Translations under genes and position numbers: made by a program
Assembly: GCA_902373525.1 (NCBI GenBank)
Contig: CABKMN010000009.1
Location: 1-63,007 of the forward strand
From: an uncultured Bilophila sp.
GTDB lineage: Bacteria > Desulfobacterota > Desulfovibrionia > Desulfovibrionales > Desulfovibrionaceae
Direction of reading: 5' to 3'
Length of the DNA: 63,007 bases
Part shown: piece after piece, positions 25,639-34,800 of the stretch
How the letters are laid out: each line of letters opens with the position of its first letter
Position numbering within the stretch: the stretch's first letter is position 1
Notes under the pieces: generated by a model
What the model was told of the DNA's origin: nothing
Seen by the model: only the letters and a program-made list of their open reading frames with translations
Databases searched by the model: none

Positions 25639-28600
25639 CTACGCCGGTACGGGCTGGCCGAGGCAGTCGGAGAGCGCCTCAAGCAGCTTCTCCACCTCGA
25701 TGGGCTTGGAAAGGTGGCGGTTCATGCCGCTTTCCAGCGACTTTTTCATGTCTTCACCGAACGCGTTGGCGGTCATGGCGATGATCGGGATGGTCCGGGA
25801 GTCGTCCTTGCCCCGCGTGCGGATGCGCCGGGTGGCTTCGAGGCCGTCCATGATCGGCATGCGGATGTCCATCAGGATGGCGTCGTAGTGGCCGGGCGCG
25901 TTCCGGGTGAAGGCGTCCACCGCCTCCTTGCCGTTGGGCACGAGGTCCACGGTGAAGCCGTTCATGGTCAGGATGGCCTCCGCGATTTCCTGATTGAGCG
26001 GGTTGTCCTCGGCCAGCAGGATGTGCCCGCCCCGAGGCTCCTGGGCCGGGTCCGGGGACGGGGAGGCCCCGGTTTCCCGCTCCGCGCCGTCCGGGGCGAG
26101 GGGGAAGGTCAGGGTGAACGAAAATTCCGATCCCTTGCCGAGCTCGCTGCGGACCTCCAGCGTGCCGCCCATCATCTGCACCAGACGGTTCGAGATGGCC
26201 AGCCCCAGCCCCGTGCCGCCGTAGTTCGCGGACGTGAGGCTGTTTTCCTGCTCGAAGGCGTTGAAGATGCGGCCTATGGCCTCCTTGCCGATGCCGATCC
26301 CGGTGTCGGCTACGGAGAAGCGCAGCCGGACCTTGCCGGAGGCCTTTTCGAGCTGTTCGACGCGCAGGTCCACGCTGCCGCCCTCGCCGGTGAACTTGAC
26401 GGCGTTGCCCATGATGTTGATGAGCACCTGACTGAGCCGGAGCATGTCGACCATGACCTCGGGCCCGGAAATGCCGTTCGCCACGGAGAACCGTATCCCC
26501 TTGGCTTCGGCCTGCGGGCGCATCAGGGATTCGAGCTTGTCGAGCTGGCGGGCGAGGTCGGTGCGTTCGAGGTTCAGTTCCAGCTTGCCGCTCTCGATGC
26601 GGGACATGTCCAGAACGTCGTTGATCAGCCCGAGCAGGTAGGCGTTGGCCGATTCGATCTTTTCGAGGCAGTCCAGCGCCTTTTTCCGGTCGTCCAGCAC
26701 GGCCTTGGCGATGGCGGTCATGCCGGTGATCGCGTTCATGGGCGTGCGGATTTCGTGGCTCATGCGCGAGAGGAAGTCGCTTTTGGCCTGACTGACGGCG
26801 TCCGCCTTGGCCTTGAGGATGAACGAGGTGAGCACCCGCGTCAGTTCCGAGAGCAGGTTGCGCTGCTCCGCCGTCCATTCGTAGCCCGGATCGCGTTTTT
26901 CAAAGCTCATGCTGCCGACGTACTGCCCCCGGTTCCAGATGCCCGCGTGCAGGCAGCTCGGCAGGCTCGGGATGCCGGAGAGGCGCGGGCCCCGATACAG
27001 CCTGTCCTGATCGTAGAGGCCGGAAATCTCCCGCACCTTTTCGGCGCTGACGTAACAGGTCCGGTCCATGAGCGTGTCGGCCTGATGCCGGGCCCACTGG
27101 TAGGTGCAGCGACAGCTCAGGTAATCGCGGTCCAGTTCCACGATGGACACCCGGTCCAGCCCGCAGCTCCTGCCGACGCGCGACAGGAGCAGGAACACGG
27201 CGTCGTTCAGGTTCTTGGATTTGCCGAGCAGTTCCAGCGCGAAGGAGATCAGGTTTTCCTGCACCAGCGGGCCGTCGTGATCGATGGTGTTGATGCTGTG
27301 GCGCTCGGGGTAGGCGTCCACGAGCATGGTTCCGAGTTCGTTGGAGGAATCGAGATAACAGGCCGCCGAGCCCTTGCCGTTGGCCTTGACGTATTTGAGG
27401 GTGCTCTCGGCGCAGCGGTACAGGCCGCTGTAGTCGGGCACCACCGCGGTCACGCACATGCCGATGCTGGCCGAGACGTGCATGTCCGGGTTTTCGGCGT
27501 TGGCGAGGGCGCGGATGCGCGCCGCGATGCGGGGGCCGATCTCGCCCGCGCGGGCCTTGGTGCAGTTTTTGATGAACAGCATGAATTCGTCGCCGCCCAG
27601 CCGGACGAGGATGTCCTCGGGCCCGGTTTCGGCGCGCGCGATGTTGGCGGCCTCCTGAAGGATGGCGTCCGCGAAGACCCGGCCCTCGCCCCGGTTGAGG
27701 ACGGAAAAGTCGTCCATGTCCAGCAGCATCATGCAGTGGACTTCCTCGGGCTTCTTGTGGGCCAGAACGTCCCGGACCCGGCGTATCCCGGCGTCCCGGT
27801 TCCAGAGGCCGGTCAGGGCGTCGCGCGACTTGGCCTCCTCCAGTGCGAATTCCTTGGCCTTTTCCTTTTCAATTTTGGTGATTTTGCCGATGATCTTGAT
27901 GGTCTTGCCCTGTTCGTCGCGGATGGGCGTGGTCGAGATGCGCGCCCAGACGTAGGGGGACTTGGGGTTCATGCGTACCCGCAGGTCCAGTTCCCCGTTT
28001 GAGGTGTCGTGGAGCAGTTTGAGCAGGGCCGGGAGGAACGACTCCTCCACCAGCGTGCCCACATGCCTGCGCAGGTAGTCGGGGATGACGCGCTCCAGAT
28101 CGTTCCGCCCCCGGTTGTCGCCGTCCTCCAGCGTGCCGTACCCCCGGTAGAGGTCGGTGGCGGGGTCGTATTCGTACACGATGCTCGCCGTGTTTTCGAC
28201 CGCCACGTGGAAGCGGAACTGTTCGTTTTCCAGCCGCCGTTTCTGGGTGGTCCATGCGGCGTAGACGTGGTTGAAGGCTTCGGCGAAGGCCCGCGTTTCC
28301 TTGGAGCCCTGCGGGACGAGCGGGGGAAAGCCGGCGCCGTCGAGGCGCTTGAGGGCCCACGCGTAGGCGCGGAAGGGACGCGTGACCAGCATGTAGAACA
28401 GGCCCACCGCGACCCCGAGGAGCAGCAGGAGGCTCAGCACGTACGCCAGCGCCATGTTCATCATGTCCTGTGTCCGGCCTTCGATGGCGAGGAGTTCCTT
28501 GCTTTTGCGGCTGTCCACCAGCTCGCGGAACTGGATGATGGCGTTCTTGATGTGCTGCTTGCCGTAGGCGTACCCTTCGTTGAACAGGTATTGCCCGGCG

Positions 28601-29106
28601 CGCGCCTGCTTGGCCTGCGGGGAGAGAGCCTCCTCATCGGGCGTGAGGCGCAGCGCGGCGACCGGCTCGGGCATGTCGGCCTTCGGGATGCCGAGGCTTT
28701 CCGCGACCAGCCGCATGGCCCGCGCTTCGGGATGGACGAGGTCGTCGGACTGGGCCTTGGCCCCTTCCAGAAGCGCCTGCTCGCGGGGGGCCAGACCCAG
28801 CGCGGGCAGTTCGGCCAGCGCCTTTTCCCGGCGCTGCGTCTCCAGCACTTCCTTCCAGTAGTTGTGCAGGTGGACGGGGTTGCGGGAGGTGACGAACTGC
28901 CACGCCTCGCCGGTGAGATAGTCGGAAGCGTCGCTGAGGGCCGTACTGCTCTGGATGGAGCGGTTGCGGCTCTGCTCGATGCGGAGTTGTTCATGGATGC
29001 CCGTGGTTACGTCGCGTATGGCCATGCCGGAGAGCAGGATCGCCGCGAAGGCGAGCCCTATCAGGATGACGGAGGCGATGGTCATGGAATAGTTCGTCTT
29101 CTTCAA
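25639..29106 (-). CDS. Hybrid histidine kinase with internal GGDEF and GAF-like domains
   Basis: This 1155-residue membrane protein combines cyclic-di-GMP and phosphorelay modules. TM1 is at about 10-30 and TM2 at about 222-245, enclosing a helical extracytoplasmic sensor. Then come a PAS domain (about 290-405), a GGDEF domain with DALTGLWNRDAG and intact LGGDEF (504-508), and a GAF-like region (about 590-755, SCGLDRVSIVELDRDYL and LHAGIWNRGQYVGSMSFEK). HisKA has H784 in SRMSHEIRTPMNA. The HATPase has NAVKF, DTGIGI and GTGLGLAI, and the receiver has ILMDIRMPIMDG. The ATG at 29106 gives MKKTNYSMTIASVIL, a proper membrane start. It is flanked on both sides by the periodic repeat arrays. A GGDEF domain inside a hybrid kinase is uncommon. 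Confidence 0.92.
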   Translation of the reverse strand: MKKTNYSMTIASVILIGLAFAAILLSGMAIRDVTTGIHEQLRIEQSRNRSIQSSTALSDASDYLTGEAWQFVTSRNPVHLHNYWKEVLETQRREKALAELPALGLAPREQALLEGAKAQSDDLVHPEARAMRLVAESLGIPKADMPEPVAALRLTPDEEALSPQAKQARAGQYLFNEGYAYGKQHIKNAIIQFRELVDSRKSKELLAIEGRTQDMMNMALAYVLSLLLLLGVAVGLFYMLVTRPFRAYAWALKRLDGAGFPPLVPQGSKETRAFAEAFNHVYAAWTTQKRRLENEQFRFHVAVENTASIVYEYDPATDLYRGYGTLEDGDNRGRNDLERVIPDYLRRHVGTLVEESFLPALLKLLHDTSNGELDLRVRMNPKSPYVWARISTTPIRDEQGKTIKIIGKITKIEKEKAKEFALEEAKSRDALTGLWNRDAGIRRVRDVLAHKKPEEVHCMMLLDMDDFSVLNRGEGRVFADAILQEAANIARAETGPEDILVRLGGDEFMLFIKNCTKARAGEIGPRIAARIRALANAENPDMHVSASIGMCVTAVVPDYSGLYRCAESTLKYVKANGKGSAACYLDSSNELGTMLVDAYPERHSINTIDHDGPLVQENLISFALELLGKSKNLNDAVFLLLSRVGRSCGLDRVSIVELDRDYLSCRCTYQWARHQADTLMDRTCYVSAEKVREISGLYDQDRLYRGPRLSGIPSLPSCLHAGIWNRGQYVGSMSFEKRDPGYEWTAEQRNLLSELTRVLTSFILKAKADAVSQAKSDFLSRMSHEIRTPMNAITGMTAIAKAVLDDRKKALDCLEKIESANAYLLGLINDVLDMSRIESGKLELNLERTDLARQLDKLESLMRPQAEAKGIRFSVANGISGPEVMVDMLRLSQVLINIMGNAVKFTGEGGSVDLRVEQLEKASGKVRLRFSVADTGIGIGKEAIGRIFNAFEQENSLTSANYGGTGLGLAISNRLVQMMGGTLEVRSELGKGSEFSFTLTFPLAPDGAERETGASPSPDPAQEPRGGHILLAEDNPLNQEIAEAILTMNGFTVDLVPNGKEAVDAFTRNAPGHYDAILMDIRMPIMDGLEATRRIRTRGKDDSRTIPIIAMTANAFGEDMKKSLESGMNRHLSKPIEVEKLLEALSDCLGQPVPA

Positions 29107-29399
29107 GAGGCTTCTTCTCCGCTTGCGGTCTTCGCTATGGGAAGGTCGGGGACGCAGCGTTGGATGCCTTGAGGGGGGGACCGTACGCCCGGAGAAGGCT
29201 GCGCTGAAGAGGCTCCGCCGGTGGGATGCCGTCGGAAAGGGTCTTTTCTTTGGCTCTTACCTGTGAACCGGCAATCGTGCAACCGTTTCCGGCTGTTTTT
29301 GGCGGAAATTCCGGGCAATCCGGGAAACGGGCGGCCTTTGCGCGCCCTGCGGGGCGTCCGCCCGCCGCAGCGCTCCGTCGTTCCGGGACGGGGCGGCGC

Positions 29400-30253
29400 G
29401 GCCCGGATTCCGCGCCGGGGGTTGAAAACCCGGATGGGAAGAGGCAAAAGGGAACTCCCGCACCCGCGACGGAGGCGTCGCCGGGCCGTCGGCTACGCGG
29501 AGTGGCCGGTGGAAGTCCCGTACTCGTGTGGAAGGCGATCTGCATCGCCGCGCTGGGCGGCGTCCTGTTCAGAAAGTCCCGTATCGGCGTAGGCGCTCTG
29601 CCCCCGGCGACGGCGTCCAGAACGGCCTGCGAGGAATCCCGCACCCGCGTGGAAGGCGCGGTCCGGCGGGAAAGGTATTCGCGCCGTACTCGGGAAGTCC
29701 CGTACCCGCGGACCATGTATCGGCGCGCCACCGACATTTGCGGAGGAATCCCGCACCCGCGATGGGGGCAGGCGTCGGATCATGCCCCTTCCGCGTGTGC
29801 CTGGCGGCAGGAATCCCGTATCCGGGTGAGAGGCCCCGTGCCGCGCGCAAGCCCGGCCGTAGGTCCCCGAGGGACCCCGTATCCGCGTGGAAGGCGCCTC
29901 TCCCCGAGAGGGTATCCGCCTCTTCCGCATGCGGCGGCATCGCCCGGATGGCTTCCGATCCGGCCCCTCGGACCGTACGATCCCGTGCGGGGTGGCGGCG
30001 GCGGAACCGTGTTCAGGCCCGCCGCGCCCCGCGCGAGGCAGGGCAAAAAAAGCCGTAACCGCCGGATGGACGGCGTCGCGCCGTGCGCGGGACGCCCATG
30101 ACCGACGGCCCGGAGACGGGGCCCGCATGCGGTACGGCGGACGAAACGGCACCTCCTTCCGGGGGATTCCGCGCCCGTGCGCGGTATGGCAGGATATCAC
30201 TGGCGCTATTGGGTTTTGCAGTGCGGATTCCGCGCCGCGCGCGGTATGGCAGG
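29400..30253. repeat. Degenerate CRISPR-like array B: about 12-14 cores with 60-61 bp pitch
   Basis: A core of the form GGAATCCCGYAYCCGCGTGG recurs with TCCCG (or a variant) at 29456, 29516, 29577, 29637, 29698, 29749, 29814 and 29875. The steps are 60, 61, 60, 61, 51, 65 and 61 bp. The two best copies, near pdxY, are 30164-30193 and 30225-30253. They differ by one base and one indel, have the stem-loop CCGCGCCCGTGCGCGG in the first copy, and enclose a 31-bp interval. Intervals are unrelated to one another. The geometry is that of a type I-E CRISPR array, but cores are eroded. The whole 29107-30321 gap contains no supported gene. Confidence 0.55.
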
Positions 30254-30321
30254 CCCGTCCGGGAAGGGCGGCTTTCAGGGCGGTTCATCCCGCCGAATCT
30301 TTCTTTTTGGAACGAATCATC

Positions 30322-31212
30322 ATGCGTAATCCCATTCCCAGAGTAGCGGCGATCCACGATCTCGCCGGGTTCGCCCGGACTTCCCTGACGGCGGCGATTC
30401 CGATCCTGTCCAGCATGGGCATTCAGGCCACGCCCCTGCCCACGGCGATTTTGTCCACGCAGACGGTGGGCTACAAGGATTTCACCCTGCTGGACCTGAC
30501 GGACGAAATGGTCCGCATCCTCGACCATTGGGAGCGGCTCGGCCTGCGCTTCGACGGCGTGTATTCGGGATTCATGGCGTCCACGGCGCAGATGGAATCG
30601 GCGGCCCGGTGCATCGCCAACTGCCTCGCGCCCGACGGGCTGGCGGTGGTGGACCCCGTGCTCGGCGACGACGGCAAGCTCATCCCGACCATGACGCCGG
30701 AAATGGTCGAAAAGATGCGCTGGCTCATCACCCATGCGGACGTGATCACCCCGAACTTCACCGAAGTCTGCCTGCTGCTCGGCGAGCCGTACAGTCCGGA
30801 GGCGGACGTGCCCACGCTCAAGGGCTGGCTGCGGCGGCTTTCCGAAAACGGCCCCGCCACGGTGGTCGCCACGAGCGTGCCGCTGGCGGATTCCGAGGTC
30901 GCGCACAAGGCGGAATGCACTTCGGTCCTCGCCTACGAGCGCGACGAAGACCGGTTCTGGCGCGTGGACTGCTCATACATCCCGGCCTATTACCCCGGCA
31001 CGGGAGACGTGTTCTCCAGCGTGCTCACGGGCAGCCTGCTGCAAGGCGACAGCCTCGCCATCGCGCTCGACCGGGCGGTGCAGTTCGTCACGCTGGGCAT
31101 CCGCGCCACCTTCGGACAGGACCTGCCCAACCGGGAAGGCATCCTGCTGGAACGCATCCTCGATACCCTGCGCGCCCCTCTCGGATCATATATGTGCCGC
31201 TTGGCGGAGTAG
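30322..31212 (+). CDS. pdxY: Pyridoxal/pyridoxamine kinase
   Basis: This 296-residue protein belongs to the PdxK/PdxY branch of the ribokinase family and phosphorylates pyridoxal or pyridoxamine to feed the PLP pool. Hallmarks are VAAIHDLAGFARTSLTA at the N-terminus, DGVYSGFMAS, VVDPVLGDDGKL, THADVITPNFTEVCLLLG and the catalytic-Asp loop YYPGTGDVFSSVLTG. In E. coli numbering the last motif is GTGDLF. The ATG at 30322 has only a weak GGA upstream. It is followed directly by a terminator, so it is monocistronic. The cluster-B repeat array ends about 70 bp before it. Confidence 0.9.
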   Translation: MRNPIPRVAAIHDLAGFARTSLTAAIPILSSMGIQATPLPTAILSTQTVGYKDFTLLDLTDEMVRILDHWERLGLRFDGVYSGFMASTAQMESAARCIANCLAPDGLAVVDPVLGDDGKLIPTMTPEMVEKMRWLITHADVITPNFTEVCLLLGEPYSPEADVPTLKGWLRRLSENGPATVVATSVPLADSEVAHKAECTSVLAYERDEDRFWRVDCSYIPAYYPGTGDVFSSVLTGSLLQGDSLAIALDRAVQFVTLGIRATFGQDLPNREGILLERILDTLRAPLGSYMCRLAE

Positions 31213-31214
31213 GG

Positions 31215-31240
31215 AAAAAGGGGGTTCCGGCCCCCTTTTT
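31215..31240 (+). terminator. Rho-independent terminator after pdxY
   Basis: AAAAAGGGGG (31215-31224), a TTCCGG loop and CCCCCTTTTT (31231-31240) form a textbook terminator, usable in both directions, right after the pdxY stop. Confidence 0.93.
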
Positions 31241-31697
31241 GTCCTCCCGTTTCCGTTGCGCTGAATTGTTTTCGAATAAAATCAAGTTGTTCTGTTTTTT
31301 TACAATCTTAAAGAGTCATAATCATAAAAATTATGTCAATTTTTCCGACACGCAGGCCGTTCCAAAGCGAAAGACAAAAACCATTGTAACGCGCCGGACA
31401 GTTTTGCGTACAACGCCGCTTCGTTTTGGTATGGAAAAATGGGGGGAGAGTATCCCTTGGTACATACTATGCATTCTGGAAGAACGATGATTCTCCAGAC
31501 TGGTTTTCCCTTCAGCGTCCTTTCCGGGATCAACGGTTCAAATCCATAATGCGCATTCCTGCGCTTCGCTCCCTTCCCATGCCGGGAATGTCCTTTTCAA
31601 GTCATTGTCATCCGCTCCTCTTCCTTCTCAGGTGAAAGATGGTCTGCCCTGTCCAATGGGGGGGAATTCTTTAACCTTTCAAGAAGGAGAAGGCGTT
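31241..31697. other. AT-rich regulatory gap before phage-type regulator
   Basis: This stretch is much richer in A+T than its surroundings, particularly 31260-31345, suggesting foreign origin or a dense promoter region. It holds an imperfect inverted repeat CATAAT...ATTATG at 31317-31335 and a promoter-like TTGGTA...TACTAT at about 31460-31475. No protein gene is supported. Confidence 0.45.
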
Positions 31698-32214
31698 ATG
31701 CCCGATTACAGAAACATGACGGCGAAGGAGGCCATCCGCGCCGCCAAGGAGGAAAGAGGAAAGCGGCCTCACCATCGAGCAACTCGCCCGGAGGCTCAAC
31801 GTCTCGACCTCGGTCATCAAGCGGTACCTCAAGGAGGATGACGTCTACTCCCCGCGGCTGGACATGCTCCCGCGTTCGTGCGTCGTTCTGGGCAACACCG
31901 TGTTGCCGGACTGGATGGCGGGCCAGATCAGGCGGGATGACGACGAACGGAGAGAAAAGATCGTTTCGCTTCTGACGAACGCCATAGACGTGCTGGAGGA
32001 AGCCCGATTCTTCGTGATGAAAGCGGAAGGCATCACTTGCCGGGAGAAGGAGGAGCTGCGCGCGGCGTTGGACGAGGCGGAACTCGCATGCGGCGGAATA
32101 AGGGATTTCCTGCCGCACAGGGAATGCGGCTGCGGGAAAAGGAAAGGCATCTGGTGCCCGTTATGGAAGTTCTGGCAAAAATATGTCCGGGGAGGTTCCG
32201 GCAGACGGGGATAA
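31698..32214 (+). pseudogene. Phage-type HTH regulator, frameshifted by a 7-bp tandem duplication
   Basis: From the ATG at 31698 (AAGGAG upstream) the product starts MPDYRNMTAKEAIRAAKEE. It then loses its frame at GAGGAAAGAGGAAA (31749-31762), a tandem duplication of GAGGAAA. Removing one copy restores AKEESGLTIEQLARRLNVS, TSVIKRYLKEDD and continues to the stop at 32212-32214. The restored protein of about 170 residues is a close relative of the intact gene at 48649-49137 (there AKEISGLTECQIAAGLGVS, VSIVKRYLNRDD). The C-terminal end GIWCPLWKFWQK also matches its GIVSCPLWPFWSK. The HTH suggests DNA binding. The duplication may be reversible or a dead end. Confidence 0.75.
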
Positions 32215-32616
32215 GGCGACAACCATGCCGCTTTTTTCTTGCCTGAACGCCGTGGCGTCTTTACCGCATGGTAGTGCGGCAGGGAAGGTCCGCGCGCTTC
32301 CTGCGGATCGGATCGGCTGTTCCCGCGCGGGGCGTCTTTTCCCGGAGGCTGTGACATAGAAAGTGGTTGATGCTTTATTCCTTGAAATGCCAAAGGAATA
32401 ACCAATAAAATGCCCCAAGCATGGATTCCCTCAAGGGGAGAACCGGAGAAAAAGGTCGTCGTTTCACCGTGCTGTGGAGATGAAACAACCACATACTATG
32501 ACAGAGCCTTCCCGGATTGCTGTCAATCGGTTTATGAACGGGGCGCCCAACTGCCCGCTACCCGGCTGGGCTTGTCCGTTTCCGTCCGTGCGGGGCGTCT
32601 CGCGTTCCGGCAAACG
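32215..32616. other. Intergenic region with a 9-bp inverted repeat
   Basis: No gene is supported here. TTATTCCTT (32375-32383) and AAGGAATAA (32393-32401) form a perfect inverted repeat with a 9-base spacer in an AT-rich patch. It is a plausible operator, possibly for the adjacent phage-type regulator. Confidence 0.5.
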
Positions 32617-32650
32617 AAAAGGGACCTCTCCCTGCGGAAAGGCCCCTTTT
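32617..32650 (-). terminator. Terminator after lpd-like gene
   Basis: Read on the minus strand, AAAAGGGGCCT pairs with AGGTCCCTTTT around a 12-base loop, 17 bp after the stop of the dihydrolipoamide dehydrogenase gene. Confidence 0.7.
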
Positions 32651-32666
32651 GGGGGTTGCCGCGGCG

Positions 32667-34085
32667 TTACGCCAGCATCCCGGCGGCTTCGTACAGCCCT
32701 TCCGAGAGGGTGGGGTGGGCGTGGATGGTTTCGTAGAGTTCGGCGGCGGTGCAGCCCTTCCGAAGCGCGAGGGTCGCCTCCGCGATCAGGTCCGAGGCGT
32801 GGGCCCCGGCGATGTGTACGCCGAGGAGCCTGCCCGTGCCTTCTTCGGCCACAATCTTGAACAGGCCCGCAAGCGCGCCCATAGCCTGCGCCTTGCCGAG
32901 TTCGCGGAACTGGAACACGGCGGTCCTCACCGCAAGGCCCTGTTCCCGCGCCTGCGCCTCGGACAGGCCGACCTCACCGATTTCGGGGGAGGTGAACACG
33001 GCGGAGGGCACCACGTCGTAGCGCTGTTCCTTTTTATCCTGCGGATGGAGGATGTTGTGTACGGCGGTGTGGGCTTCGGCCACGGCCATGTGCGCCAGCA
33101 TGATGCGGCGCGGGCCGAGGATGTCCCCGATGGCGTAGACGCCCGGAACCGAGGTTTCCAGAAAGCCGTCGGCTTCGATCCAGCCGCGCCCGTCCGTCTT
33201 CACTCCGGCGGCGGCGAGGTTGAGGCCGTCCGTATGCGGCACGCGGCCCACGGTGACGCAGACGGCGTCGGCTTCCAGCCTGCGGGGCGCGGGCGGATTG
33301 GCGGCCTGTACGAACGGCGACGCGCCGATTTCCACGGATACGCCGGAAGCCCCGGCTTCCCCGGCGGGCGTGACGGCGGTGACGGTGCGGGCCAGCTCCA
33401 CGGCGATGCCGCGCTTCTTCATTTCGCGCTGCATGAGGCGGCTGAGTTCCTCGTCCACCGAGGGCAGGGGAAGCAGGCGGCTCTGCCCCTCCACCACCGT
33501 CACCTTCGAGCCGAAGGCGCGGTAGATGAAGGCCAGCTCGCACCCGATGACTCCGCCGCCCACGATGATCAGGCTGGCGGGCACGTCCTGCAACTCCAGC
33601 GCGTCGTCGCTCGACAGCACGCGGACGTGGTCCACGGGCAGGGCGGGCAGTTCCAGCGGCGAGGACCCCGTGGCGAGGATCACGTTGTCGCCCGCAACCT
33701 CCTCGACGCCCTCGGCGGTGCGTACGCGCACGATCCCGGCGTTCACGAGTTCGGCGGTCCCGTGGATCACGCGGACCGTGAGCGCGGCGCAGGTCTTTTC
33801 GAGTCCGGTCTGGAGGGTGGCGGTCACTTTGCGCTTGCGGGTCACGATGGCGGGCATGTCCGCCCTGAGCGAGCACTCCCCGGCGATGCCGAACTCCGCG
33901 AGACGGCTCCCCGTGTCCAGCACGTCGGCGGACGAACGCAGGGTCTTGGTCGGGATGCAGCCCGTGTGCAGGCAGGTGCCGCCCAGTTTCGCCCGTTCCA
34001 CGAGCGTGACTTCGGCCCCGGCCTTCGCCGCCGCGAACGCCGCCGAATAGCCTCCCGGACCGGCTCCGATGATCGTCAGTTTCAT
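32667..34085 (-). CDS. lpdA: Dihydrolipoamide dehydrogenase-family flavoprotein
   Basis: This 472-residue FAD/NAD-dependent disulfide oxidoreductase has the N-terminal FAD dinucleotide fold GAGPGGYSAAFAAAKAG, the redox-active disulfide GGTCLHTGCIPTK (about 36-48), a second NAD-binding fold IIVGGGVIGCELAFIYRAFG, the FAD motif GVYAIGDILG and the C-terminal catalytic HAHPTLSE. Length is normal. The start at 34085 has AAGGAGGG 4-11 bases upstream. No 2-oxoacid dehydrogenase or glycine-cleavage genes adjoin, so the partner complex is unknown. It could equally serve a stand-alone lipoyl protein or disulfide reduction. It is not certain that it is the housekeeping E3. Confidence 0.9.
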   Translation of the reverse strand: MKLTIIGAGPGGYSAAFAAAKAGAEVTLVERAKLGGTCLHTGCIPTKTLRSSADVLDTGSRLAEFGIAGECSLRADMPAIVTRKRKVTATLQTGLEKTCAALTVRVIHGTAELVNAGIVRVRTAEGVEEVAGDNVILATGSSPLELPALPVDHVRVLSSDDALELQDVPASLIIVGGGVIGCELAFIYRAFGSKVTVVEGQSRLLPLPSVDEELSRLMQREMKKRGIAVELARTVTAVTPAGEAGASGVSVEIGASPFVQAANPPAPRRLEADAVCVTVGRVPHTDGLNLAAAGVKTDGRGWIEADGFLETSVPGVYAIGDILGPRRIMLAHMAVAEAHTAVHNILHPQDKKEQRYDVVPSAVFTSPEIGEVGLSEAQAREQGLAVRTAVFQFRELGKAQAMGALAGLFKIVAEEGTGRLLGVHIAGAHASDLIAEATLALRKGCTAAELYETIHAHPTLSEGLYEAAGMLA

Positions 34086-34099
34086 ACTCCCTCCTTGGG

Positions 34100-34400
34100 T
34101 GCGGGGCCGCGTCCCTGCGGATGCGGGGTCCCCATGTAGTAGGTCTTGTCCGGCTGCAAGCCGAGGCCGCGTCCCTGCGTACTCAGGACCCCTTCGTTGC
34201 CCTGCGGGATACCCCGCCGTTGCGGGACAACTTGGAACGGCGGCGCGTTCCTGTTGGTCTGGATGCGCGTAACCGCCGCCGTCACGGGGCACGCCTGCGG
34301 ACCGGATTGCGCGGCGGTGCTGGCGGACGGCATGCCCCTGCGGGCGCGGACGGTCCGTCGTAGCGGTTCCTGCCCTTGCGCGGGCACTCCCTGCGGGCGC
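34100..34400. repeat. Degenerate CRISPR-like array C
   Basis: Cores starting GGCCGCGTCCCTGCG occur at 34106 and 34166, exactly 60 bp apart. The word CCTGCGG recurs at 34114, 34174 (as CCTGCGT), 34294 (120 bp on), 34337 and 34390. Intervening sequence is unrelated. Composition and pitch match arrays A, B and D. The region lies between the lpd-like gene and ridA and encodes nothing recognisable. Confidence 0.4.
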
Positions 34401-34422
34401 GCAGTCCTCGGAAAACCGCCGG

Positions 34423-34800
34423 TTACAGTTCCGCGACGGCTTCGATCTCGACGAGCGCGCCCTTGGGCAGCGCGGCCACGGCGACGCAGGAACGCGCCGG
34501 GGCGTCGGCGGAGAAGGTTTCCGCGTAGACGGCGTTGACCAGCGGGAACTGGGCCATGTCCACGATGAACACGGTCACTTTGACCACGGCGGCGGGCGTC
34601 GCGCCCGCTTCGGCGAGAATGGCCTTCATGTTGGCGAGGGCCTGCGCGGTCTGCGCTTCGACGCCGCCCTCGACCAGCGCGCCGGTGGCGGGGTCCATGC
34701 CGATCTGGCCGGACACGTAGAGGGTGCCGCCGGACTTCACGGCCTGCGAATAGGGGCCGATGGCGGCCGGGGCCTTGCTCGTCGCGATGATGCTTTTCAT
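34423..34800 (-). CDS. ridA: RidA family enamine/imine deaminase
   Basis: This 125-residue protein of the RidA/YjgF/UK114 family hydrolyses reactive 2-aminoacrylate-type enamines released by PLP enzymes. Typical segments are PAAIGPYSQAVKSGGTLYVSGQIGMDP, QTAQALANMKAILAEAG, VVKVTVFIVDM and PARSCVAVAALPKGALVEIEAVA. The conserved Arg in the PARSCV motif binds the carboxylate. The ATG at 34800 has GAGGA 4-8 bases upstream. It is flanked by non-coding repeat regions. Its role would protect PLP enzymes, consistent with the PLP-related genes in the window, but no operon link exists. Confidence 0.95.
   Translation of the reverse strand: MKSIIATSKAPAAIGPYSQAVKSGGTLYVSGQIGMDPATGALVEGGVEAQTAQALANMKAILAEAGATPAAVVKVTVFIVDMAQFPLVNAVYAETFSADAPARSCVAVAALPKGALVEIEAVAEL

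Noticed and set aside
29226..30101. Open frames in the repeat gap between hybrid kinase and pdxY
   Set aside because: They translate the ~60-bp repeats in shifting frames; 61-bp steps break any coding periodicity.
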